From Musa acuminata AAA Group (lineage: Eukaryota; Streptophyta; Magnoliopsida; Zingiberales; Musaceae), in NCBI RefSeq assembly GCF_036884655.1, contig NC_088355.1, positions 41,655,001-41,719,000 on the forward strand: DNA of 64,000 nucleotides. Direction: 5' to 3'. The translations under genes and the position numbers were made by a program. Below the pieces are notes generated by a model that saw nothing but the letters and a program-made list of their open reading frames with translations, did not search any database and was not told the DNA's origin. This document shows, one piece after another, positions 1 to 10,364 of this stretch (positions are counted from its first letter, which is position 1; every line of letters starts with the position of its first letter).

Positions 1-87
1 GAAACCAAATACTTAGGAAGCCAAATGACTACTTTAGGCCTGCAGGAAACGTTGTGATTCATGTACTGCTCGGCATGATCATCCCTG

Positions 88-516
88 CTACTCCTCAAGC
101 TCGAAGGCTGACACCGGGAAGCTGTCGGACAACCCAGTGCCCGTCTTGAAGGTGATCTTCCCCGTCGAGGGATCCTCGACGCGCATCTCAACGACTGAGA
201 GCCAGAGTAGCAGCTCCTTGGTCTTCACCCCCGTCATCTTGTGCATCTTGCGCTTCTCCACGAAGGCCGTCACCTCAGGGGCGTACGACACCGCCCGCTT
301 GATCTTCTTGAAGGTGTGGTCATGCTTCTTCTTCTGGATCAGCCATATGAACCCAGCCGCGCGGTTGTACCCGAACTCTTGGATGTCCTCTAGGGGGAAG
401 AGTCCCCTCGGGAGCTCCAGTTCTTGAAGCAGTTGGATGGATTTCTTGCCGCAGAGGGCGTCACCGGTGAAGACCTCAGCACCGTGGCGATGGCTTTCGA
501 TCGTGTGGAGAGCCAT
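88..516 (-). CDS. DUF538 domain protein, MALHTIES subtype, copy A
   Basis: This single-exon gene encodes 142 aa, which is close to the whole length of a DUF538 domain. Family marks are visible: the LELPRGLFPLEDI segment (residues 33-45), GYNR followed by GFIWL (49-59), a lysine-rich stretch (62-73), SYAPEVTAFVE (77-87), TGVKTKELLLW (95-105) and the closing TFKTGTGLSDSFP segment. DUF538 proteins are plant-specific; the Arabidopsis member SVB affects trichome growth, but a molecular function is not established. No signal peptide or membrane segment is seen. Residue 23 is Gly (CGKK) where most copies have Arg, a state shared only with the copy at 13488. A TATA box lies 110 bp upstream of the ATG. 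Confidence 0.9.
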   Translation of the reverse strand: MALHTIESHRHGAEVFTGDALCGKKSIQLLQELELPRGLFPLEDIQEFGYNRAAGFIWLIQKKKHDHTFKKIKRAVSYAPEVTAFVEKRKMHKMTGVKTKELLLWLSVVEMRVEDPSTGKITFKTGTGLSDSFPVSAFELEE

Positions 517-1894
517 GTCGTCGATAACTAAAGTGGTTCGGAAGCTAAAGAGCAGTGCAGAAGAGGATGACGAAAAGAAGGCAAAAGGGCTGATGAAACG
601 AAGATGGGAGGGAGATGGTATTTATAGGTGAGAAGTAGGAGTCTCGTAATGCGAATACGACGCAAACAAGCCATGATACGCGCATGCCATGTAAGACCCA
701 TAGAGTTGGTCTTCTTTGGAGGGCAGTCAATAATTTCCGGGAGAGGTTGTGTGGTACGCAGATAAGCACTTGGGATGTGTTAGCGGGACGAGCGACTGCA
801 GCCAAAGTCAGTCAAACGACCAAGTCGTGGTATTGCAACGGGCTCGATCTAGATGGATTTGGTCTCAACGTCTAAACCACGCATGCTTTGAAGTTTCATT
901 TAGTCTCACACTGAATAAAGAGTATATGAATCAAGGGCTCAACTTTCAATGGTGTCTTTTGGAGCTCATATACTTCGAAAGGATAAAACTATGTGGGTAC
1001 GCATATCATCCAAAACGAACAATTCCTCGCGAGCCTACGGGTTGTACAAATGGTCGACTGATCAAATGGTCCATTGTCAGATTGGTGCTAGAAGGAGGGC
1101 CCAAGACCTACACCTCGATCAAGCAAACTCGCTCCTAAATTGCGCACCTTGGCTCCCCTACGGGAGAAAGCACTGATAAGATAAAGGCTCATAAGTTAAA
1201 TAAATATATAGATAGGATTTAGGTTCTTAGATTGAATTGATATCCGATCTAAGGTATATCTAAAATTTTAATATTTTTTGACTAATCTACGAGCTTGGAA
1301 CCTTTTAGAGTCGCAATGTCAAAAGTAGATCTCCACTTGAAAATTCTACTTATGTTGGAGGTATTTTTGATAAAGTCTAATATTTTCATATTAAAGCGTG
1401 ATCAAGCATTTGATATTTTGAAATGTGGATGATCTGATTTGGATCACATGTGCCCTACTTGGATTGTTGTCATTTCATATAGTTTTTACAAATGCAAGTA
1501 GAAAAACTTGACCGTGCTTTTGTACGATTATCCCACTTAATAATATATTATGAGTGCCAATCAAAATTTTCACAAAAAAAAATTGAAAAAAATTATGTTA
1601 TAATAAATGACATGTAAGACGTTCACAGGTGAGTTTGAATTTGAGATCTATCACCTACGATACTGATCAATTGAATGTCTCAATAGAGATAAGAGCAATG
1701 ATCAATTATAATGTATGTTAGTGTGGGAGTCATGCAACATATGATATTAATGTAAATGACAAAGCTGAGTAGAATCAACACCGGAAATCATGTACTCCAA
1801 ATCACGCCATATTTATTATCCAAATTACACCACACTTATTTGTGACAGCAATACATCAAAATATAATTAAATGCCCGCCCATCTTTTCCCTGCC
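517..1894. other. Upstream region of copy A, shared with the right arm
   Basis: The first 350 bases hold the promoter block found upstream of all MALHTIES genes, including the segment at 860-895 with a GCATGC box. Positions about 880-1200 are a further block present only in the two inverted-arm copies (here and about 12790-13110). Positions about 1205-1530 are a dispersed ~300-bp block that recurs near 7805, 11200, 12480 and 22320. No gene is seen. Confidence 0.6.
619..626 (-). promoter_or_regulatory. TATA box of copy A
   Basis: TATAAATA on the minus strand, 110 bp before the ATG at 516. The same box at the same distance is found for copies C, D, F and H. Confidence 0.75.
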
Positions 1895-2919
1895 TCACTG
1901 CTCCAGCTCGAAGGCAGCTCTCGGGAAACTGTCCGACAGTCCAGTGATGAGGATATAAACAGGAATAACCTTTGTATAGGAACAAATACTAGAAGACCAA
2001 AATACGCAGCGGAATAAAATGGAAACACAATCAAACAGAACACCAAGATATACGCGGAAAACCCCTTCAATGTGAAGGGTAAAAACCACGGGGCAAACTA
2101 GAGATAATCCACTATGAGAATAATGAATATACAAATCTCAATCTCTTGCCCAAAACCCAAGCAACAACCACAAGAGAATAACTGGGATACAAGGATCACG
2201 TTACTGCCCACAATATCTAAAACCTCCCAAGTAATCACAGCAAGAGCCTACTGTAGATTTGATCTAACCTGAGATGAGAACACTGCTAGATGATTGTGAA
2301 CAGTCTCTCTGCGTTGTCCTTGCCTTCCCTTTCTTTCTCTTCCTCTTCTGTCTTGTTCTCCTTCTTTTCTTTGGAATCTTGTATCTGCCTCGTTGCTGCC
2401 TTTTTATAGCTTTAATCTACCTCTAAAACGCAGCCACCACACCCCCCTAATCTTAATTAGGGTTAGGTTAAGAAGGGATGTGAGCTGTGGGCTGATAAAG
2501 CCCACATGGGCTGAATATGGGCCATCAGCCCAACATCCAGTGCCGGTCTTGAAGGTTATCTTCTCCGATGATGGGTCGTCGACGTACATCTCGACGATCG
2601 AGAGCCACAGCAGGAGCTCCTTCGTCTTCACCCCCGTCATCTTCTTCATCTTACCTTCCTCCACGAAGGCCGTCACCTCGGGGGCGTACGACACCTGCCT
2701 CTTAATCTTCTTGAAGGTGTGATCCTTCTTCTTCTTCTGGATCAACCATACGAAGCTGGCTTCGCGGTTGTGCCCGAACTCCTCGACGTCCTCGAGAGGG
2801 AAGAGACCCTTGGGAAGGCGGAGCTCGGCGAGTAGCTCAATCGATTTCTTCTTGCATATGGAGTCTCCCTTGTAGACTTCCGCACCCTTGCGGTAGCGGT
2901 CGATGGTCGCGGATGCCAT
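1895..2919 (-). pseudogene. DUF538 gene copy B, MASATIDR subtype, split by a solo LTR
   Basis: Coding sequence lies at 2541-2919 (plus the 5-bp duplication) and 1895-1944. Leaving out the 591-bp LTR and one copy of its 5-bp duplication gives 429 bases, exactly the length of the intact copy at 11680. In the present state translation runs through residue G128 and continues into the LTR for 43 more residues, ending as a 171-aa frame. The native end with the LSDSFP segment is lost. Only one other amino acid difference from the intact copy was noticed (Gly55 to Ser). A TATA box remains 96 bp upstream, so a transcript with an LTR-derived tail is possible. Confidence 0.9.
1945..2535 (-). mobile_element. 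Solo LTR, 591 bp, inserted in DUF538 copy B
   Basis: The element starts TGATGAGG and ends CCCAACA on the plus strand, giving TG...CA ends. It is flanked by the direct 5-bp duplication TCCAG at 1940-1944 and 2536-2540. The uninterrupted target is visible in the intact copy near 12060. A TATA box (CTATAAAAAGGC on the minus strand, about 2398-2409) gives a minus orientation, the same as the gene. No internal retrotransposon sequence or second LTR is present, so it is a solo LTR. The superfamily cannot be decided from the LTR alone. Confidence 0.9.
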
Positions 2920-3007
2920 CCTATGCTTTGTTACAGAACTAATCCAAGTGAGATAGGTTTAGACGAGAGACTGCAATCCGATCATGAAGGGTCGGAGAGG
3001 AATGGAA

Positions 3008-3015
3008 TATTTATA
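3008..3015 (-). promoter_or_regulatory. TATA box of broken copy B
   Basis: TATAAATA on the minus strand, 96 bp before the ATG at 2919. Position and sequence match the intact copy E (11584-11591). Confidence 0.7.
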
Positions 3016-3222
3016 GCGTGCGGCAGTGGCAAAGATCGGAGAGAGAGAGAAAGCAAGAATTTGACTTTTGGAGCCTTGCCTTAGATTAATCGTCGTCGGT
3101 GGTGCGTATTCTGTCAGCTAACTCTTTTGTGTCATTCTATGACTTTGTCCATAACGACGTCGTCCTAAAGTGTTTGTCCTATTGACCTGCGAACCCATCG
3201 AAGACCGCATTCAAAGATTTTT

Positions 3223-3689
3223 TAGTCACACATCGAGCGATGTTCCGGAATCAAAATCAATTAGTTGGGAGATTGTGAGAGGGGTGGTAATCCTTGTTAA
3301 GAATGTAGTTTGCATAATTGAATGGAGTCCCAAATTGATTTGATCCTATAAAACTATATTGGGGGTGTATCAGATAATCCTTTGAATGCTCAAATTAATA
3401 AAAAAATTAAAATTCGATTAATATCAAATCTTTAGAATGACTAATTTATATTAAACAAGAGGCAATGATCTAATGTGATAAGTTGTGATTTTTTTTTCAC
3501 AATAGTATATCTGAGATATTTTATAATATGATGGAGTATCATAGGGTATTGAATTGTGATTGGAAGAATTAAATATGTAGTTATAGATATGTGCGTCATC
3601 TGATTGTGGGTGACATACGTCTACAATTCACGAATCATGAACTCGTTTTGGATTTTGTTAGTTAAGAGTTGATGTCCACATATAAGGAT
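3223..3689. other. AT-rich spacer
   Basis: This stretch runs from the end of the inverted-arm homology to the start of the 76-bp tandem repeat. It is AT-rich with short homopolymer runs. I see no gene or recognisable element. Confidence 0.5.
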
Positions 3690-4545
3690 TTGTCGCCTCC
3701 GTCATAGTGAATATATCTTCACGCGAGTTAGGTTTTTTCAACTTATATTTTTCGGTTACATTTGACCTTGTACCTTCATCACTACATATTTTTTTCACTT
3801 GAGTCGAGTTTTCTCGACTTACGTGCATTTGACATATTTGGTCATGTGCTTCCGTCATGATGGATTTCTTTTCATGTACATTGGATTTTCTTAATTCACG
3901 TGCATCAAGCACATTTGCTTTCTACATCCATTGTGGCAGATCTCTTTTTGCGCGGATCGGATTTTCCCAACTTATGTGTCTCGAGCATGTTTGGCCTTGT
4001 GCCTTTGCCATGATGAATTTTTGTTCACGTAGTTCCAGTTTTTTAAATTTGGGTATCTCGGATACATTTAGCCTTGCACCTTCATTGTGGCAGATATCTC
4101 TTCACATGAGTTGAGTTTTCTTGATTTAAGCACCTCAAGTATATTTAGCCTTGCGCCTTCACATGGTAGATTTCTCTTCACATGATCAGGTTTTTTGAAC
4201 ATATATGCCTCGGGCACATTTGGCCTCGTGCCTCCATCATGATGGATTTCTCTTCACGTGAATCGGTTTTTTCGACTAATGCGTTTCGGACACATTTGGC
4301 CTTGCACCTCTACCATGACAGATTTCTTTTCACGTGGGTTAGGTTTTTTCGACTTATGCATCTCAAGCACATTTGACTTTGTTCCCCAGCCATGACATAT
4401 TCTCTTCATGTGAGTCATGTTTTTACGACTTACGCCTTCGGCATGGCGGATGTCTCTTCACACGGGTCAAGTTTTTTGACTCATGCACCTTGGGCACATT
4501 TGCCTTGTTCCTCTATCGTGGTGGATCTCTCATCGATCCCTTACT
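3690..4545 (+). repeat. Degenerate ~76-bp tandem repeat, block 1 (about 11 units)
   Basis: Units recur every 73-77 bases. They can be followed by the recurring segment GATTTCTCTTCACGTG, for example near 4093, 4166, 4245 and 4321. Each unit then holds a GTCGAG...CGAC mini-palindrome around a T run, a segment like GTGCCTCGGGCAC, and the palindrome-like GGCACATTTGGCCTTGTGCC. Units differ by many substitutions, so the array is old. The short open frames across it are by-products of the repeat. Confidence 0.85.
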
Positions 4546-4549
4546 TTTG

Positions 4550-5460
4550 TGGAGGAAGGGTGCTTGGTCATGAAAGGGATCAAGGAGGTAGAGAATATAT
4601 AAGCAAACTCCAAGTATCTAGACAAGACTGAAGGACTGAGGCCAAGAAACTTTATAAGATCAGTGTCAATAGGCTTCTCATCAAAATAGTCAAAACCTAA
4701 GGACTTCAAGTTGATGTTGGAGTGCTTAACCAAGAAACGAAGTAGGCAACACGTAATATTGTATCTCTTCTACTCAAAGGAGTAGGCAACAAAGATGATA
4801 GAGAAGAAGGTTAATCCAGAAGAAGAAGGATCATACCTTCAAGAAGAAGAAAGAAGAAGATTAATAGGCAAGCGTCGTACGCCCCCGAGGTGACGGCCTT
4901 CACGAAGGAAGGTAAGACGAAGAAGAAGACAAGGGTGAAGACGTAGGAGCTCCTACTGTGGCTCTCGATCGTCGAGATATACATCGATGACCCATCATTA
5001 GAGAAGATAACCTTCAAGATTGGCACTGGACTATCAGACAGTTTCCCGATAACTGCCTTCAAGCTGAAGCAGTGAGGTAGGGAAAATACGGGTGGGCTTC
5101 GAAGCACCTTAATAATATTTTTGATGTAGTCTCAGAATTACTGTCACAAATAAGTGTAGTGTAATTTGGATAATAAATATGACATGATTTGGAGTACATG
5201 CTATTCCACTCAACTTTGTCATTTACATTAATATAAGATGGTGCATGACTCCCACGCTAACATCAATATAATTGGCCATTGTTCTTATCTCTATTGAGAC
5301 ATTCAAGTGAGAGGATAAGAAGCCTATTGACACTAATTTTATTAAGTTCCTTAGCTTTTGTCCTTCAGCCTTATCTTAGTATTTAGAGTTTGCTTATATA
5401 TTCTCTACTTACTTGATCCATTTCATGACCAAACACTCTCTCTTCATAAAAGCAAAGGAT
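4550..5460. repeat. Inverted repeat framing a captured DUF538 fragment
   Basis: Positions about 4550-4685 (ATGAAAGGGATCAAGGAGG onward) return in reverse complement at about 5310-5460. Outside each arm sits the 76-bp tandem repeat, reading + on the left (to 4545) and - on the right (from 5440). The interior is a retroelement-like segment (4686-4811) followed by the DUF538 fragment. A third copy of the framing sequence lies at 19300-19540 without the DUF538 insert. The layout resembles a foldback-type element with tandem-repeat arms, but no transposase or terminal duplication was seen. Confidence 0.6.
4812..5075 (+). pseudogene. Captured 3' fragment of a DUF538 gene (MASATIDR subtype), copy I
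   Basis: The fragment starts in the middle of the gene at the lysine-rich segment (LIQKKKKDHTFKK) and runs to the stop codon at 5073-5075. The first half of the gene and its promoter are absent. It has a small insertion of GAA/AGA repeats near 4845 and an AAG-to-TAG change that puts a stop in the TGVKTKELL segment. The 3' flank is also carried, up to about 5305, and matches the 3' flank of copy E (about 12109-12330). In the related sequence at 19300 the junction GATAGAGAAGAAGG continues without DUF538, which places the left breakpoint at about 4811. Confidence 0.85.
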
Positions 5461-5830
5461 TGTTGAGAGGTCCACCATGATAGAGGAATAAGGCAAATGT
5501 GCCTAAGGTGCATGAGTTAGAAAAACTTAACCCGCATGAAGAGGCATCCGCCACGACGAAGGCATAAGTCGAAAAAACCTGACTCACGTGAAGAGAATAT
5601 GTAATGGCTGGGGCACAAAGTCAAATGTGTCTCAGATGTCTAAGTTGAGAAAGTCTAACCCACGTGAAAAAAAATCTGTTATTGTAGAGGTGCAAGGCCA
5701 AATGTGTCCGAAGCGTGTAAGGCGAAAAATATGATTCTCACAAAGAAAAATCTATCACGATGGAGGCATAAGACCAAATGTGCCTGAGACATGTAGATTC
5801 ATGAAAAAACTAATTAATGTGAAGAAAAAT
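5440..5830 (-). repeat. ~76-bp tandem repeat, block 2, inverted (about 5 units)
   Basis: Same repeat as block 1 but in reverse complement, for example GGCAAATGTGCC and TCACGTGAAGAG at 5490-5620. With block 1 it forms the outer part of the inverted structure around the captured DUF538 fragment. Confidence 0.8.
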
Positions 5831-6204
5831 CTAAGCATAGAAAATATCTGTCCTCTCCTATTTTTGAAAGGTAAGTTTATCCCCTTTTATCCTCTTGAAG
5901 ATGAACATTTATACTTGGTTACAAAAGGGTAAGAAGGAAGCTTGTAATTACCTTTTTTTGGTAAAAAGCTATGATTGCCTTTCTTGGATCTTTGTTCATG
6001 TGGATAGACAGGTGGAAGGGTGACCTTCATCTTCTCCTCCCTTTCCAAGCACCAAATGGTAGTGACATGTCGGATGGTGATTGACTAACAATATATCCCC
6101 TATTATTTATTCCCTCCCGAAGGTGTGATTTGAGGCTCTTGCGAGAGGAGTTTGAAGAATCACATTTAGTTAATCCGATACGAGAGTATTCAAGATCTCT
6201 TAGG
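5831..6204. other. Spacer between tandem-repeat blocks
   Basis: The stretch contains low-complexity segments and no convincing open reading frame. Nothing recognisable is seen. Confidence 0.45.
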
Positions 6205-7830
6205 GATCGAGTTTTTCTTACTTATGTGCATCAGGCACATTTTTCCTCGTATCTCCATCATGTCGGGTTACTCTCAAGTGGGTTAGGTTTTTCTAACTCA
6301 TGTTCGTTGGTAATATTTTGTCTTATGCCTCCACTATGGTGGATCTCTTTTTGCACAAGTCATGTTTTCTTGACTCACGTGCCTCAGACATATATGACAT
6401 TGTGCTTTCACCACGATGGATTTCTCCTCATTCGAGTTGGGTTTTCCTAATTTATATATCTCACACATATTGCCTTATGTCATTATTATGGTAAAAAATT
6501 TTTTACATAAGTCAAGTTTTCTTGACTTACGTGTCTCAAGTATATTTGGTATTACGCCTCTATCGTGATAAATTTCTTTTCACGCGGGTCGGGTTTTCCT
6601 AACTCACCTACCTCAAACACATTTGTCTTGTGCTTCCACAATAGCTAATCTCTCTTCATGCTACTTAGGTTTTTTCGACTTACATGCCCCAAGCACATTT
6701 AACCTTGTGCCTTCATCATAGCAGATTTCTTTTCATATGAGATGAGTTTTCCCAACTTATATGTCTCGAGCACATTTGACCTTCTACCTTCACTGTAGCA
6801 AATATCTCTTCACATGGGTTAGGTTTTTTCGACTTATATGCCTCGAGTTGCCTTGTGCCTCCACTATGATAGATTTCTCTTCACATAGTTATATTTTCCT
6901 AACTTATGTATCTTGGGCACATTTAGCTTTGCGCCTCCACCATGTCGGATTTCTGGGTCAGAATTTCCTAACTTATATATCTCGGGCATATTTAGCATTG
7001 TACTTCCGATATGACGGATTTCTCTTTATATGAGCGGGATTTTTTTGACTTATGTGCTTTTTGTATATTTGGTATTCTGCCTCCACAATAATGAATTTTT
7101 GTTTCATGTCGGTTGAGTTTTTTCGACTCACGTGCCTCATGCACATTTGGCCTTGTGCCTTCGCCATGACAATTTCTATTTATGTGGGTCGAGTTTTTTC
7201 AACTTATGTGCCTTGGGCATATTTGGTCGTGCACCTCCACTATGGCAAATTTCTCTTCATGTGAGTCGAGATTTCCTAACTTATGTTTCTTGGACACATT
7301 TGGCTTTGCGCCACCACCATTGTGGATATATTTTCATGTGAGTTGAGTTTTCTCAACTTATGCTTCTCGGCCACATTTGGCCTTATGCCTTTGCCATGGC
7401 AGATTTTTTTTTTTTTTTCACTTGGTCAAGTTTTCTCGATTTACGTGTATTTGGCACATTTGGTTGTGTGCCTTCCTCGGGGTGGATTTCTCTTTATGTA
7501 CATTGAGTTTTCTTGATTCACGTGCCTCGAGCATATTTACTTTTTATATTCATCGTAGTAGATATCTTTTCGCGTGGGTCGGATTTTCCCAACTTATGTC
7601 ACTCGAGTACATTTGGCCTTGTGCCTTCATCATAATGAATTTTTGTTCACGTAGTTTAGTTTTTCTAATTTGGGTATCTCAGGTACATTTAGCCATGCAC
7701 CTTCGTTGTGGCGGATATCTCTTCATGTGGGTTGAGATTTCTTGATTTACGCACATAAGGTATATTTGGTCTTGTACCTCCATTATGATAGATTTTTTTT
7801 CATACGGGTTGAGTTTTTCGAACCTTTTTA
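6205..7830 (+). repeat. ~76-bp tandem repeat, block 3 (about 21 units)
   Basis: This is the longest block of the repeat described at 3690-4545, in the same orientation. Between 7097 and 7400 four neighbouring units measure about 76-77 bases each. The block ends at the start of the dispersed segment upstream of DUF538 copy C. No gene is encoded; overlapping open frames in several phases repeat the same peptide themes in step with the DNA unit. Confidence 0.85.
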
Positions 7831-8110
7831 AGTCGAGGTGTCGAAAGTAGATTTTCACTTGAAAATTCTATTTATGTTGGAGGTATTTTTGATAAAGTCT
7901 AATATTTTTGATATTAAAGCGTGGTCGAGCATTTGATCTTCTCGTAGATGATCTAATTTGAATCACATGTGTCCTGCTTGGATTGTTGTCATTTCAGATA
8001 ATATTTACGTATTCTTTAACTTGCTCCATAACGGCCGTGGTTGTACTAAAATTAATGTCTTATTTGACTCGTGAACCTATGAAGGACGCCTACTCGTAGA
8101 GTTTTGGTCA
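7805..8110 (+). repeat. Dispersed ~300-bp block upstream of DUF538 genes
   Basis: The segment containing GTCGAAAGTAGAT, TTATGTTGGAGGTATTTTT and GGATTGTTGTCATTTCA recurs at about 1205-1530, 11200-11350, 12480-12770 (inverted) and 22320-22640. Each copy lies on the 5' side of a MALHTIES gene or between neighbouring DUF538 genes, so it seems to have been duplicated with the genes. Its nature is unknown. Confidence 0.6.
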
Positions 8111-8382
8111 CAACTTCAGGCATGCGTGGTTTAGACGTTGAGACCAAATCCATCGAGATGGATCCCGTTGCAATAACCCGACTTGGTCGTTTCACTGACT
8201 TGGCTGCCGTCGCTCGTCTCGTTGACACATCCCAAGTGCTCATCTGCATACCACACTCCCTCTCCCGGCAATTATCATCTGCCCTCCAAAGAAGACCCAA
8301 TTACTATATGGGTCTTACATGGCATGCGCGTATCATGGCTTGTTTGCGTCGTATACCCATTACGAGACTCCTACTTCTCACC

Positions 8383-8390
8383 TATAAATA
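8383..8390 (+). promoter_or_regulatory. TATA box of copy C
   Basis: TATAAATA, 110 bp before the ATG at 8493. It sits at the end of the conserved promoter block that starts at GCATGCGTGG (about 8122). Confidence 0.8.
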
Positions 8391-8492
8391 CCATCTCCCT
8401 CCCATCTTCGTTTCATCAGCCCTTTTGCCTTCTCTTCGTCATCCTCTTCCGCACTGCTCTTTAGCTTCCGAACCTCTTTAGTTATCGACGAC

Positions 8493-8921
8493 ATGGCTCT
8501 CCACACCATCGAAAGCCATCGCCACGGTGCTGAGGTCTTCACCGGTGACGTCCTCTGCCGCAAGAAATCCATCCAACTGCTTCAAGAACTGGAGCTCCCG
8601 ACGGGGCTCTTCCCCCTCGAGGACATCCAAGAGTTCGGGTACAACCGCGCGGCTGGGTTCATATGGCTGATCCAGAAGAAGAAGCATGACCACACCTTCA
8701 AGAAGATCAAGCGGGCGGTGTCGTACGCCCCTGAGGTGACGGCCTTCGTGGAGAAGCGCAAGATGCACAAGATGACGGGGGTGAAGACCAAGGAGCTGCT
8801 ACTCTGGCTCTCCGTCGTTGAGATGCGCGTCGAGGATCCCTCGACGGGGAAGATCACCTTCAAGACCGGCACTGGGTTGTCCGACAGCTTCCCGGCGTCA
8901 GCCTTCGAGCTGGAGGAGTAG
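8493..8921 (+). CDS. DUF538 domain protein, MALHTIES subtype, copy C
   Basis: An intact 142-aa single-exon gene. It differs from its paralogues at A20V (GDVLCRKK), R37T (LPTGLF) and V135A (FPASAF), which makes it the most diverged intact copy of its subtype. Its promoter block (8120-8490) is full length and keeps the TATA box. The 3' flank departs from the other copies a few bases after the stop codon (after AGCAGGG), so it lacks the shared 3' UTR and (TA)n tract and must use a different 3' end. That may change its regulation. Confidence 0.9.
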   Translation: MALHTIESHRHGAEVFTGDVLCRKKSIQLLQELELPTGLFPLEDIQEFGYNRAAGFIWLIQKKKHDHTFKKIKRAVSYAPEVTAFVEKRKMHKMTGVKTKELLLWLSVVEMRVEDPSTGKITFKTGTGLSDSFPASAFELEE

Positions 8922-10160
8922 CAGGGTGGAAAATGTATCCTGTTTCGTCTCCCTCCTCATCTTCTCTTTGTATCTTGTGTTCCTCCACATCTATACTGTA
9001 TTGCTTCTTTCTATAATTAATAGTATTTACCAGCGTGTCTCCTATTACTCTTTAATTCGATAACAAAACTTTGATTGATGGAATTTTAACTTGAATTATA
9101 TTATGAGGAAGTCCACCCATCTAGATTTGCAATCCAGCCAAACCTACTCGTTTCACAATACCATCGTAAAGTTTATATATTAGGGAAAAAGGTCATTGAC
9201 GTCTTGGTCAGTCCAACGTGATCTAGACCCATATATACAGGGTTATCCGAGTTATCTTTGAGGTAAAAATGCTAATCTCTCAAGGCACCACATATACGAA
9301 GATCGAGATCAAGATCGAGAGATGTTTTCAAACTTGATCCATTCGATGCCCAAGTTAGTAGCCCCTAGTGTATGGGTGCGAATGTGAGTGATCAAGAAAA
9401 TGTCTGTACTGTCTTGTTACCTAGGTGACACATGATTGAATGGGCCTTTAGAGTAGTGTCTAGGGCCAATTCACTGCTTTGTTCCATAATATTATTATTT
9501 AGGCATTTGTAGGGACTTTTGGTCATAGCGGACCATCTTGGATCCTTTATCGCATGACTATTCAAAGCTTGCAAAGTTTATATTTGTAATTTGTATTGTC
9601 TATTAAGTGTTTTTTGAAATGGTTGCTTTTGGATCCTGAGTTAAATGATTTTTCTAACCCATCTTCTCTTGTGTAGGTTCTTAAGAGACCATAAGAGATT
9701 TCGAGGACATAACATTTTGTGGATAGACGCGTAAGAGTGCTACATAACTTGAACAAAACCAACCAAGTCCATAATAATTTGTTAAGAGGGTTGGTTGATG
9801 AGCTTTTCGATGATATCAGGCCCTCCTAGCACCAAAATATTAGAAAAAAATATCGTTGATATCTTAATCAACCTAACATGGTCCGAACCCATATGCACAA
9901 GGTTTTTCGAGGTACTTTCAAGATAGAAACGTTGAGCTCCTTAGATGCTACCTACATAAAGATCGAGGTCAGGAGAGATTTCTAGACTCGGACACTTTGA
10001 CACCTAAGTTAGTAATCCGATATATACAAGTGCAGATGCAAGCAATTCAAAGAAGTCTCTTTTCTCTATGTTAAAAGCGAGTTTTATATCTAGTTGTAAA
10101 GAGTGAGCAAAAAACTTCCTATGACTTTTCTTATCATAAAGGGCAAGAAAGAATTTAACT
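8922..10160 (-). repeat. Old LTR-retroelement remnants, inverted
   Basis: Pieces of an old dispersed element are recognisable in reverse complement. The segment at 9440-9780 matches 16322-16613 and the 14719-14784 LTR start. The segment at about 9780-10050 matches about 14500-14718 and 20660-20880. A similar segment at 9165-9370 repeats the motif of 9840-10010 in direct orientation. No protein domain survives. Confidence 0.55.
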
Positions 10161-10162
10161 TT

Positions 10163-10165
<3 letters not shown>

Positions 10166-10217
<52 letters not shown>
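10166..10217. repeat. (TA)n microsatellite downstream of copy D
   Basis: A run of about 26 TA dinucleotides about 150 bp beyond the stop codon of copy D. Tracts at the equivalent place follow copies F, G and H. Confidence 0.95.
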
Positions 10218-10220
<3 letters not shown>

Positions 10221-10364
10221 GTAGATCCTTAATACAACAGTAGCACGACGTAACGTAGGTACATGTAACATAAGACAGAAACCAAATACTTAGAAAGCCA
10301 AATGACTACTTTAGGCCTGCAGGAAACGTTGTGATTCTTGTACTGCTCGGCATGATCATCCCTG

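Larger units (their letters stand above)
1..3222. repeat. Left arm of a large inverted duplication
   Basis: Read in reverse complement, this stretch follows positions about 11360-14020 almost base for base, apart from the 591-bp LTR at 1945-2535. Shared landmarks in order are the DUF538 3' UTR at the window edge, the MALHTIES gene, its upstream block, the MASATIDR gene with its TATA box, and the sequence around 3145-3222 (matching 11360-11440). The arm is cut by the window start, so its true length is unknown. The two arms point their genes away from the central spacer. Confidence 0.85.

Noticed and set aside
137..427. 96-aa antisense frames opposite each DUF538 gene (also at 8582, 10414, 13577, 21533, 23059)
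   Set aside because: They recur only because the sense gene is conserved; codon bias and domain evidence support the DUF538 strand.
3857..7745. Many 60-120-codon frames across the ~76-bp tandem repeat
   Set aside because: The peptides repeat in step with the DNA unit, shift frame from unit to unit and have no domain.
3690..7830. CRISPR-like regular repeat
   Set aside because: Units are contiguous without unique spacers, are degenerate and lie in a plant genome.
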